64,000 nucleotides of DNA from Herbaspirillum autotrophicum (GTDB lineage: Bacteria > Pseudomonadota > Gammaproteobacteria > Burkholderiales > Burkholderiaceae_D), in contig NZ_LFLS01000017.1 in assembly GCF_001189915.1 (NCBI RefSeq), positions 1 to 64,000 on the forward strand, read 5' to 3'. A model generated the notes under the pieces. The model saw nothing but the letters and a program-made list of their open reading frames with translations, did no database searches and was not told the origin of the DNA. The translations under genes and the position numbers were made by a program. This document shows positions 56,274 through 63,790 of this stretch, in pieces (positions within the stretch are counted from its first letter, which is position 1; each line of letters starts with the position of its first letter).

Positions 56274-56537
56274 ATGACTCTCATCAAGAAATCAGTGTTC
56301 CGCCTGTCCGTAGCCACCGCTATTTGCTGTGCATCGTTTCCGATGCCGGCATCCGCATCCTGGGAATGTCCTGATCTCGACATCATCTCCATCAGCGGAC
56401 CAAAACCCTGGGATTGCGCGGCAGTGACCAGCGACAACCGGATCCTGCGTCATAAGATCTTCGCTGCAAGCAAGGACCGCGCGGAAGCACTCATGCGTTC
56501 GCGGACCAACTTCAGCACGGTTCACTGCAGCGGCTGA
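56274..56537 (+). CDS. Small secreted two-cysteine protein 2
   Basis: 87 aa. AGAGGA (56263-56268) is 5 nt before the ATG. Signal peptide MTLIKKSVFRLSVATAICC to the cut after PASA near 28. The mature part has W-E-C and W-D-C early (SWECPDL, KPWDCAAV), KDRAEALMRS in the middle and ends STVHCSG. The spacing from WDC to the last Cys is 37 residues, nearly equal to that in protein 4. The extra Cys pair sets it apart from the other three. Function unknown. Confidence 0.75.
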   Translation: MTLIKKSVFRLSVATAICCASFPMPASASWECPDLDIISISGPKPWDCAAVTSDNRILRHKIFAASKDRAEALMRSRTNFSTVHCSG

Positions 56538-56762
56538 GAGGCACCGCTCCTCCACGGCCTGATTCGCAGTGATCAGCATCATCCTGTGCCGCCCCCGCAA
56601 GATCGGCAACCCGGCATCAGCCATTCAGGACTGACCGGGTCCGCCGATGGTGCCGACATTTCTGCACCACATGGACACCAATGATCTGTGCTGCACGCGG
56701 TCATTTCGCATCGATACCCCATCGTGCATATCTTCCATGCACATAATTTCCGGGAGAAATCC

Positions 56763-57017
56763 ATGAACACCAGATTCCGTTTCCTGCCATTGCTTGTCAC
56801 CACACTCTGCCTGGCCAGCCTGTTGCTGACGCCGGCGGCCAATGCCCGCACCTGGAATTGTATCGTCTTGTATGACGGCCCTGACTCCACACCCGATTTC
56901 CATATCATGGTCAACGCCAGCGACATCTGGCGCGCCCAGCGACGCGCTCTGGCGATTGCGCCCCGCGACAGCCGTGCGTTGCGCCGCATTCCCTTTTGCA
57001 GCAGCCAGACCCCTTGA
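56763..57017 (+). CDS. Small secreted two-cysteine protein 3
   Basis: 84 aa. GGGAGA (56752-56757) is 5 nt before the ATG. Signal peptide with a long Leu-rich core (LPLLVTTLCLASLLLTP) cut after ANA near 28. The mature part opens RTWNCIVLYDG, has a basic central helix (IWRAQRRALAIAP) and ends RRIPFCSSQTP. The Cys are 46 residues apart. Its stop is 53 nt before gene 4, the tightest spacing in the cluster, so 3 and 4 are probably cotranscribed. Confidence 0.75.
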   Translation: MNTRFRFLPLLVTTLCLASLLLTPAANARTWNCIVLYDGPDSTPDFHIMVNASDIWRAQRRALAIAPRDSRALRRIPFCSSQTP

Positions 57018-57070
57018 GGGCGAGCTCTTCCCCAACACAATTCCCCGCAACCGACGGAAAGGAAAGCATC

Positions 57071-57334
57071 ATGACCGGATTCCCGAACCAACTGCGTCAC
57101 CGCTGTGCCGGCACCGCACTCATCCTCGCATGTCTGTCGTCCTCAGGAGCCGCCCGGGCTGACTGGGATCTCAGCGACTCATGGTTCATGACAACCAGGA
57201 CCTTCTGGTATTGCCAGGCCACGGTCAACGGCGTCGTCGTGATGACGACTGCCGGCCGACGCACCGAAGGCGAGGCCCGCGCCATGCTTGAAGGCAGTTA
57301 TCCGGCCGCCAGCATCACCTGCACGCTTGAGTGA
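57071..57334 (+). CDS. Small secreted two-cysteine protein 4
   Basis: 87 aa. GGAAAG lies 4 nt before the ATG. The signal peptide ends at AARA near residue 30. The mature part has a 15-residue lead before the aromatic-x-Cys (FWYCQATVNG), then RTEGEARAMLEGSY and the end ASITCTLE. The Cys are 36 residues apart. It ends 11 nt before the stop of the convergent MocR gene. Function unknown; see the findings for the shared pattern. Confidence 0.75.
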   Translation: MTGFPNQLRHRCAGTALILACLSSSGAARADWDLSDSWFMTTRTFWYCQATVNGVVVMTTAGRRTEGEARAMLEGSYPAASITCTLE

Positions 57335-57345
57335 AAATCGCACCG

Positions 57346-58758
57346 CTACGCACTTGCCACAATCCGGCCCAGTGTCGCCAGCGCATTCTCCATACGGTCA
57401 TCCCACAGATGACCGTAGTTGAGTCGCAGGCAATTGGCAAACCCCGGCTGCGCCGAAAAAATCGGCCCCGGCGCGACGCTGATGCCATGCGACAGCGCAT
57501 GCTTGTGAATGTGCAAGGCATCGACGCCGGCCGGCAATTCCAACCATAGAAAATAGCCGCCCTTGGGCCGGGTGGCGCGCGTCCCGGCCGGAAAGTAACG
57601 CGCCACCGCTGCAATGAATACCGCCTGCTGCTGCGCCAGTGCCTGTCGCAGTTGACGCAGATGCCGGTCATAGCCGCCCTTCTCCAGATACAAGGCCAGC
57701 GCTCCTTGCACCGGTGCCGAAGTAGTCAGCGTGGTGGTCAGCTTGTGTCTCGCCACGGCTTGCGTGAAACGACCGGGCGCCACCCAGCCGACGCGGTATC
57801 CGGGTGCCAGACATTTGGAAAACGATGAACAATGCATCACCAGCCCTTCGGTATCGAAGGCCTTGGCCGGGGTCGGCCGCTTGTCGCCGAAATACAGTTC
57901 ACCGTACACATCATCTTCGATCAGCGGCACCTGATAGCGCGCCAGCAATTTCACCATGGCCTGCTTTTTTTCATCCGGCATCAGACTGCCGAGCGGATTC
58001 TGGAAATTGGTCATCAGCCAGCAGGCTTTGGGACGATGTCGTTCCAGCGCCCGCTCCAGCGCGCCCAGTTCCATGCCCTCGCGCGGATGGGTCGGCACTT
58101 CAATCGCCTGCAAGCCATTGCGTTCAATCGATTGCAGCGCGGCATAAAAACCCGGTGACTCGATCAGCACGGCATCGCCGGGGCGCGTCACCGCCGCCAG
58201 ACACAGATTGAGCGCTTCCAGCGCGCCGTTGGTCACCACAATGTCGTCGGTATGCACATGCAGGCCGTCAATCAGATAACGCAACGCGATCTGCCGCCGC
58301 AAGCGCGCGTTGCCGGGTGTCAGGTCGTCCACCGTGCTCCACGGATCAAGACTCTGCACACTGGTCGCCATCATGCGCCCCAGCCGCGCCATCGGAAATA
58401 ACAGCGGGCTGGGAAAGGCCGATCCGAGCGGCACCACGTCACGCGCCATGGTGCTTTCCAATACCTCAAACACCCGTTCGCTGATCGCCGGCTGTACCGA
58501 ATCCTGATCCGGCAGCGGCAAAGCTTCCGGTTCGGGCGGCAGCGTTCGCACATGGGCGGCAACGTAATAACCGGAACGCTCGCGAGCCTGGATCAAGCCC
58601 TGCGCTTCCAGCAGGTAATACGCCTGAAACACCGTCGACGGACTGATTTCCCGGCTGCTGCTGGCTTGCCGTACCGAGGGCAAGCGATCACCCGGACGCA
58701 ACACGCCATCCAATATAGACTGTGAAATTTCATGCGCCAGCGCTTCGTAACGTTTCAT
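57346..58758 (-). CDS. MocR-type regulator (GntR helix-turn-helix fused to aminotransferase fold)
   Basis: 470 aa. The winged helix is at residues 1-75 (GVLRPGDRLPSVRQASSSREISPSTV), and the rest is a fold-type I aminotransferase domain (about 105-465). The PLP Lys is in CSSFSKCLAPGYRVGWVAPG near 315; MTNFQNPLGSLMPDEKK and IEDDVYGELYFG are also present. MocR proteins are PLP-dependent transcription factors, often of PLP, GABA or amino-acid genes, and usually act on a divergent neighbour. Here that is the cbb3-type oxidase operon. Confidence 0.92.
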   Translation of the reverse strand: MKRYEALAHEISQSILDGVLRPGDRLPSVRQASSSREISPSTVFQAYYLLEAQGLIQARERSGYYVAAHVRTLPPEPEALPLPDQDSVQPAISERVFEVLESTMARDVVPLGSAFPSPLLFPMARLGRMMATSVQSLDPWSTVDDLTPGNARLRRQIALRYLIDGLHVHTDDIVVTNGALEALNLCLAAVTRPGDAVLIESPGFYAALQSIERNGLQAIEVPTHPREGMELGALERALERHRPKACWLMTNFQNPLGSLMPDEKKQAMVKLLARYQVPLIEDDVYGELYFGDKRPTPAKAFDTEGLVMHCSSFSKCLAPGYRVGWVAPGRFTQAVARHKLTTTLTTSAPVQGALALYLEKGGYDRHLRQLRQALAQQQAVFIAAVARYFPAGTRATRPKGGYFLWLELPAGVDALHIHKHALSHGISVAPGPIFSAQPGFANCLRLNYGHLWDDRMENALATLGRIVASA

Positions 58759-58800
58759 GCGGACTCCTGATCCTGCGGCAACCTCGCCGAAATCATTCTG

Positions 58801-58975
58801 ATCTGCATATTAATCGAATTGAAAAATTAAAACAGATTAAACAGATCAGATACGAAATCAGTTTTATTGCTGTATTTAAAGCATAAATTTTATTTTTATT
58901 TTCCATTTGGAAATAAATTGAAAATCTGATCTGGTTTTTATTCCAGTTTCTGATTATTTCAAATCTGATTCATCG
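58801..58975. promoter_or_regulatory. AT-rich divergent control region with CTGAT/ATCAG repeats
   Basis: The stretch is strikingly AT-rich in a GC-rich genome. ACAGAT occurs twice in direct repeat (58832-58837, 58841-58846); related words are AATCTGAT (58923-58930), CTGATT (58949-58954), AATCTGATT (58962-58970), and the inverse ATCAG near 58845 and 58857. Repeats of this type are usual MocR binding sites. No TTGAT-N4-ATCAA (FNR) box is present. Confidence 0.5.
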
Positions 58976-59047
58976 AGACTAAGCTCAACCCTGAATTCAA
59001 ACCGCCCGCTCCGGCCCCGCACCTCAGGCGATGACCTCAAGGAAGCC

Positions 59048-60670
59048 ATGAACCCCACCGCACTACTGCTTGCCACCTTTGTCCTGTCCGTACTCGGACT
59101 GTTCGCCTTCATCTGGTCTTTACGCAAAGGCCTGTTCGATGCTCAGGCCTCCGGCGCCCGCGTGATTTTCGCAGCGCGTGAAATCGGCACCTCCGAAGAA
59201 CCGGCCGGCAATCAGCAACAAGCCTTGCAGCATGTGGTCGGCAATCTGGCCGATGCCGCGCTGCTGCCCGATGCCGATGAACTGGCAGCACGCGCCCGCG
59301 CCGACCGCTCCAGCGCGTTGCCAGCCATGATCCTGATCGGCAGCGCCGTGGTCTGGCTGATCCTGGCTTCGTTTGCCGGCTTGCTGAGTTCCTACAAACT
59401 GCATTCCCCCGACTTCCTGAATCAGTACGGTTGGCTGAGCTTCGGCCGCCTGCGCACCATCCACCTGAACGCGGTCGCCTACGGCTGGGCGCCGATGGGC
59501 TTGCTGGGACTGGCGATCTGGATGTTGCCGCGACTGTTGCGGGCGCCGCTGGCCGGCGGCCGCTTTGCCATCGTCGGTGCGGTGCTGTGGAATATCGGCG
59601 TCGCCGCCGGTCTCGGCGCACTGGCCAATGGCATCAATGCCGGCATGGAATGGCTGGAAATTCCGTGGCAAATCGGCTTGCTGTTTGCCATCGGCGGCAT
59701 GCTGATCGGCTTGCCGATGGTGTTCACGCTGCAACGGCGCACCGTGCACCACTTGTATGTTTCCGTCTGGTACATCGGCGCGGCGCTGTTCTGGTTTCCG
59801 ATTCTGTATATCGTGGCCAAGGTGCCGGGCATCCACGTCGGCGTCGAACAGGCCACCATGAACTGGTGGTTCGGCCACAACGTACTCGGTCTGTTCTACA
59901 CCCCGCTGTCGATTGGCGCGGTGTATTACTTCCTGCCGAAAGTCATCGGCCGGCCGGTGCAATCCTACAATCTGTCGCTGCTCGGATTCTGGACCCTGGC
60001 CTTCTTTTACGGCCAGGTTGGCGGCCACCATCTGATCGGCGGTCCGATTCCGCAATGGCTGATCACCTTGTCGATTGTCCAGAGCGTCATGATGATCATC
60101 CCGGTAGTCGCTTTTTCGCTCAATCAGCATCTGACACTCAAGGGTCATTTCGGCGCGCTCAAATATTCACCTACGCTGCGTTTCATTTTCTTCGGTGCCG
60201 TGATGTATACGCTGGCCTCATTGCAAGGCTCGCTGGAAGCACTGCGCTCGCTCAACGCAGTGACTCACTTCACCCACTTTACCGTCGCCCATGCGCATCT
60301 CGGCATGTATGGCTTCGTCACCATGGTGATCTTCGGCGGCGTCTATTTCGTCATGCCGCGCGTGCTGGATATGCAATGGCCATCGCCGCGTCTGATCAGC
60401 CTGCATTTCTGGCTGGTCTGCATCGGCTTCGCCACTTACCTGATCACGCTCAGCATCGGCGGCGTACTGCAAGGAATGGCACTGCTTGATCCGGCCCGGC
60501 CGTTCATGGATTCGGTTGCCGTCACCTTGCCGTGGTTGCAAGGACGCACGCTCGGCGGTGCCCTGATGACCCTCGGCCATCTGGTATTTGCCTGGCATGT
60601 CGGTCTCATGCTGCTGCGTTCAGGTGCCTCGCCCCGTCTCGACCACTCTGCCATCCCAAGCGCGATCTGA
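59048..60670 (+). CDS. Divergent cbb3-type oxidase subunit I (CcoN-like) with CcoS-like N-terminus
   Basis: 540 aa. Residues 1-47 look like the maturation protein CcoS (VLSVLGLFAFIWSLRKGLF, then a short ARVIF stretch), followed by a linker and a 12-helix haem-copper core. Ligand His are visible: IHLNAVAYGW near 138, the CuB site WWFGHNVLGL near 275 and GGHHLIGG near 328, and AHAHLGMYG near 417. The cbb3-type active-site Tyr is probably that in VMYTLASLQG near 389; the FEGP that follows in usual CcoN reads LQGS here. It should reduce oxygen and is distinct from housekeeping CcoN. Confidence 0.85.
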   Translation: MNPTALLLATFVLSVLGLFAFIWSLRKGLFDAQASGARVIFAAREIGTSEEPAGNQQQALQHVVGNLADAALLPDADELAARARADRSSALPAMILIGSAVVWLILASFAGLLSSYKLHSPDFLNQYGWLSFGRLRTIHLNAVAYGWAPMGLLGLAIWMLPRLLRAPLAGGRFAIVGAVLWNIGVAAGLGALANGINAGMEWLEIPWQIGLLFAIGGMLIGLPMVFTLQRRTVHHLYVSVWYIGAALFWFPILYIVAKVPGIHVGVEQATMNWWFGHNVLGLFYTPLSIGAVYYFLPKVIGRPVQSYNLSLLGFWTLAFFYGQVGGHHLIGGPIPQWLITLSIVQSVMMIIPVVAFSLNQHLTLKGHFGALKYSPTLRFIFFGAVMYTLASLQGSLEALRSLNAVTHFTHFTVAHAHLGMYGFVTMVIFGGVYFVMPRVLDMQWPSPRLISLHFWLVCIGFATYLITLSIGGVLQGMALLDPARPFMDSVAVTLPWLQGRTLGGALMTLGHLVFAWHVGLMLLRSGASPRLDHSAIPSAI

Positions 60671-60672
60671 TT

Positions 60673-61317
60673 ATGGAAAACGAACTCAAACTCATCGGCG
60701 GCGCCATGGTGACGCTGTCTCTGGCGACCTGCGCCATGATCATCGTGCCGTTCCTGCAACTCAAGGATGTACCGGCGCCGGCCGCACTTGCCCCCTACAC
60801 CGGCGAACAATTGCGCGGCCGCGAGCAATACATGGCCAACGGCTGTATTGCCTGCCACACGCAACAACCGAGCAGCACCGGCGCCGGTCGTGCCGATGCC
60901 CGGCGCGGCTGGGGCCGGCCATCGGTGGCAGCCGATTATCACTATGATCAGCCGCCTTTGCTCGGCACCATGCGCACCGGCCCCGATCTGTTCAACATTG
61001 GTGCGCGTCAGCCCAGCGTCGACTGGCAACTCGGCCACCTGTTTCAGCCGCGTGCCTATGTTCCCGGCAGTATCATGCCCGGCTTCCCGTTCATGTTCGA
61101 AGTCAAGAACAAGAATGAACTGCGCCCCGGTGATCGCCAGGTCACACTGCCGCCCGGCACTGTCAGCTACGATCAGGTAGTCGTCGCCAAACAGGAGGCA
61201 CTCGATCTGGTGGCCTACCTGATCGGTCTCAACCACACCTATCCGGCACTGACGCCGGCACAAGCCGAAAGCGCTGCCAACCGATCCGGAGCCGACGATG
61301 CCAAACAAGCCCAATAA
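60673..61317 (+). CDS. CcoO-like mono-haem cytochrome c subunit
   Basis: 214 aa from ATG 60673, 2 nt after the subunit I gene. One N-terminal membrane anchor (about 8-28) precedes a single haem site NGCIACHTQ near 57, followed by the CcoO pattern VAADYHYDQPPLLGTMRTGPDL near 95 and the axial-Met region SIMPGFPFMFE near 138. It passes electrons to subunit I. The protein matches CcoO in order of blocks but has a shorter first part. Confidence 0.88.
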   Translation: MENELKLIGGAMVTLSLATCAMIIVPFLQLKDVPAPAALAPYTGEQLRGREQYMANGCIACHTQQPSSTGAGRADARRGWGRPSVAADYHYDQPPLLGTMRTGPDLFNIGARQPSVDWQLGHLFQPRAYVPGSIMPGFPFMFEVKNKNELRPGDRQVTLPPGTVSYDQVVVAKQEALDLVAYLIGLNHTYPALTPAQAESAANRSGADDAKQAQ

Positions 61318-61897
61318 GTTCAGCGAAAACGCCGACCCGTTCGAACAACACAATCCGGTACCCAAGATTGTGCTGGCGCTGGTGATGGCGCTGGTGGTCT
61401 GGGCCGTCTGTTATATCTTCGTGCAAGAACTCGGCGGTGATGTGGAACTCGGCGACCGGCGCGATCCGATTGCACTGGCCGGCGGTGCCGCCGTCTCCGG
61501 CGGCAGCGTCGACGGCGCGCAGGTATTTGCGGCCAATTGCCAGGCCTGCCATCAGGCCGGCGGCAAGGGCTTGCCGGGCGTGTTCCCGCCTTTGGCGAAT
61601 TCCAGCTGGGTAACCGGCGACCCGGTGGTGGCGGCCAATATCCTGTTGCATGGCATGACCGGAAAAATTGAAGTCGCCGGCACCACCTATGACGGCGCGA
61701 TGCCGCCGTTCGGACAACAATTGAACGACGACGAACTGGCCGCTGTGCTGACTCATATCCGCAGCCAATGGGGCAATGCCGCAGTCGCTGTCAGCAGCGC
61801 ACAAATCGCTGCCGCCCGTACTGCCGGCGCGGCGCGCAAGCAACCGTGGCACGGCACGCAAGAGTTGCTGGATTTCGTCGCCGCCCATCCTGAATAG
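61298..61897 (+). CDS. Membrane-anchored mono-haem cytochrome c (CcoP-like)
   Basis: 199 aa, overlapping the previous gene by 20 nt. One membrane helix (about 23-45: KIVLALVMALVVWAVCYIFV) and one cytochrome c domain with haem site NCQACHQAGGKG near 81 and the axial Met in YDGAMPPFGQQL near 132. Usual CcoP proteins carry two haems and are about 300 aa, so this is a shorter variant that should serve as the entry point of electrons. The C-terminal 50 residues are Ala-rich and unlike CcoP. Confidence 0.85.
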   Translation: MPNKPNKFSENADPFEQHNPVPKIVLALVMALVVWAVCYIFVQELGGDVELGDRRDPIALAGGAAVSGGSVDGAQVFAANCQACHQAGGKGLPGVFPPLANSSWVTGDPVVAANILLHGMTGKIEVAGTTYDGAMPPFGQQLNDDELAAVLTHIRSQWGNAAVAVSSAQIAAARTAGAARKQPWHGTQELLDFVAAHPE

Positions 61898-61904
61898 GTA
61901 AGCC

Positions 61905-62540
61905 ATGCCGCGCCTGAAAGTGATCCCGCTGTGGCTGACGACTGTTGCTTGCATCATCATTACCTGCATCGCCACGTTGCTGTTTGCCGATGTCACGCGC
62001 GGCTTTCAGACGGTCACGTCGGACGGTGCGCGGCGTATTGATCTGGCCCGGGCACCGCGGCCGTTACCGGAAATCCAGATGATAACCAGCGATGGCCGCC
62101 GCCTGTCGCTGGCGACCCTGGTCGGCACCGATGCCACCAGCGTCATCACGCTGATCTACACCCAGTGCCTGACGATTTGCCGCAGCACCGTCGGCGGCCA
62201 GTCTTATCTGCAAGCGCAATGGCAGCGACAACCTCCGCCACATCCCATGCGGCTGCTGACTATCAGTTTCGATCCGCAACGCGACACGCCGCAGGTCATG
62301 CGCGCCTATGCGCAAAAGATGCGGGTTGATCCGGCGCTGTGGCATTTCGCCACGGTCGCCAATGCGGACGATCTGCCGCGCCTGCTCAAGCTGTTTGACA
62401 TTGTCGTGCTGCCCGATGGCCGCGGCGACTATGTGCATAACGCCGCACTGTTCACCACCGATGCCAAAGCGAGACTCAATCGCGCATGGGATATCGATCA
62501 GGCCGAACAAGTCTGGCTGGCGCTGAACGCAGAACAATAA
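61905..62540 (+). CDS. SCO1/SenC-family copper chaperone
   Basis: 211 aa with an N-terminal anchor (about 7-27) and a thioredoxin-like domain. The copper-binding CxxxC is in IYTQCLTICRSTV near 84-94 and the later His in GDYVHNAALF near 176. SCO proteins load copper into oxidase. Its presence in the operon supports an oxygen-reducing haem-copper enzyme. It starts 8 nt after the cytochrome gene. Confidence 0.9.
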   Translation: MPRLKVIPLWLTTVACIIITCIATLLFADVTRGFQTVTSDGARRIDLARAPRPLPEIQMITSDGRRLSLATLVGTDATSVITLIYTQCLTICRSTVGGQSYLQAQWQRQPPPHPMRLLTISFDPQRDTPQVMRAYAQKMRVDPALWHFATVANADDLPRLLKLFDIVVLPDGRGDYVHNAALFTTDAKARLNRAWDIDQAEQVWLALNAEQ

Positions 62541-62554
62541 CGCAGACCGGCCAT

Positions 62555-63184
62555 ATGACCACTCCTCGCCACTCCTCTCTGTCCGCTTGCTGGCCCGCAC
62601 TCATGCTGGCCGCCATCGTGCTGTTGCAGCCCTGGCTGGAAGCCGGCATGGGACGACATATGGTGCTGGAGTTGCCGCTGCTGTTTGCATGCGGCTGGCT
62701 GTTCGCAGCGGCATTGCGCCCGCCGCACAAGATTGCCGGCCGCAGCAGGGCGCTGCGGGTGCCGGCGGCTGCCAGCTTGCCCGCGCTGCTGACGGCGTTA
62801 CTCATCAGCAGTTTCTGGATGCTGCCAATCGCGCTCGACAATGCCGTGCTCTCGCCGCGCTATAACCTGATGAAATTCCTGAGCGTATTGCTGGCAGGAT
62901 TCCTGACCGGCCTGTGGTGGCGACGCGCGGGCGTGATATTGCAGGGATTTTTTATCGTCAACTGGGCCTGGATGAGCATCACCGCAGGCATGCTGTATCA
63001 GACTGCGCCACAGCAACTGTGCAGCGTTTATCTGGACGAACAACAGCAAAGCGCCGGCACCGGTCTGGTGCTGCTGGCTTCGCTGATATTGGGGATATGG
63101 TTATTGCTGGCGATGCTGAAACTGACGCGGGAAGAATCACTGGCAGTGAACACGCGGCAAGGCGTTAAGGCACCACCATCTTGA
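62555..63184 (+). CDS. Unknown membrane protein of the oxidase operon
   Basis: 209 aa from ATG 62555, 15 nt after the SCO gene. About five to six membrane helices; marked segments are GRHMVLELPLLFACGWLFAAAL near 36 and FFIVNWAWMSITAGMLYQTAPQQLC near 130. I do not recognise a family. It belongs to the operon by strand and spacing and may be an assembly or additional membrane subunit. Its last 20 nt overlap the convergent DUF2970 gene. Confidence 0.7.
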   Translation: MTTPRHSSLSACWPALMLAAIVLLQPWLEAGMGRHMVLELPLLFACGWLFAAALRPPHKIAGRSRALRVPAAASLPALLTALLISSFWMLPIALDNAVLSPRYNLMKFLSVLLAGFLTGLWWRRAGVILQGFFIVNWAWMSITAGMLYQTAPQQLCSVYLDEQQQSAGTGLVLLASLILGIWLLLAMLKLTREESLAVNTRQGVKAPPS

Positions 63185-63377
63185 CGATCACGATCAGAAC
63201 GGCAATGAACAATGCGACACCGATCAGGCCGGCGCCGATGACGTAAAAAGGATTGAAGGAGGTTGCGTCTTTTTCATAATCGGCACGGCGGCGCAAGCCG
63301 ACGAACGACCAGAAAACAGCCTGCAGGGTGGCGAAAAACGATCTTTTTTCAGAATCGCCCGGTTTTGAAGCGCTCAT
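63165..63377 (-). CDS. Small DUF2970 membrane protein
   Basis: 70 aa. The pattern fits DUF2970: SFFATLQAVFWSFVGLRRRADYEKDAT followed by one helix (NPFYVIGAGLIGVALFIAV) and a short basic end. In betaproteobacteria such genes often lie near cytochrome c oxidase genes; the function is unknown. It overlaps the end of the preceding membrane protein gene by 20 nt in convergent orientation. Confidence 0.85.
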   Translation of the reverse strand: MSASKPGDSEKRSFFATLQAVFWSFVGLRRRADYEKDATSFNPFYVIGAGLIGVALFIAVLIVIVKMVVP

Positions 63378-63563
63378 GGCGTCCCTTTCTCCAGATCAAA
63401 AGGATGCCGGCGCCACCACGTTGCGGCGCCAGTCATCTGCCATAGGGTACAACATGTCGCGCCACCATGACCGGATCAAAATCACAAAAAAGAACCGGAG
63501 CAGAGAAAATTTCATGCAAAATCGTCAGTCACCTCATCCTTGGCCCGGTGCCCGACTATATCC

Positions 63564-63790
63564 ATGAAGAAAATATTTTCGCTGCTACTGACCGTACTCG
63601 GCATATGGCTTCCGCTGGCGATGGGAATCCTGATGCTGGCCGGTGCCATCTGGCTCAGGAACCTGCAACTCGCCATTACCGGCCTGATCGTGGTCGCCGT
63701 CGCCTCATTATTTGGTTGTTCATCAAACACGGCACCAGCGATGCGACATCCCGGCAAGCGAGCAAGACGCTGCGACCCCCTCCTACTTGA
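63564..63790 (+). pseudogene. Small membrane protein with probable frameshift near 63703
   Basis: From ATG 63564 the frame encodes a hydrophobic protein (MKKIFSLLLTVLGIWLPLA, AITGLIVVAVAS) and then turns polar and stays open to the window end with no sense. The next frame continues the membrane helix from 63704 (LIIWLFIKHGTSDATSRQ) and stops at 63790, which is next to the convergent gene end at 63783. One base missing near 63703 would restore a protein of about 75 aa with two to three helices. It is a damaged gene or a sequence error. Confidence 0.45.

Noticed and set aside
55822..56277. 151-codon frame opening with a Cys-rich peptide inside the small-protein cluster
   Set aside because: No ribosome site, no signal peptide, turns Pro-rich and Gln-rich; treated as non-coding.
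63514..63567. 17-codon upstream frame ending in an ATGA overlap with the small membrane protein gene
   Set aside because: Could be a coupling leader, but the ribosome site is weak and the downstream gene is itself damaged; not enough to call.
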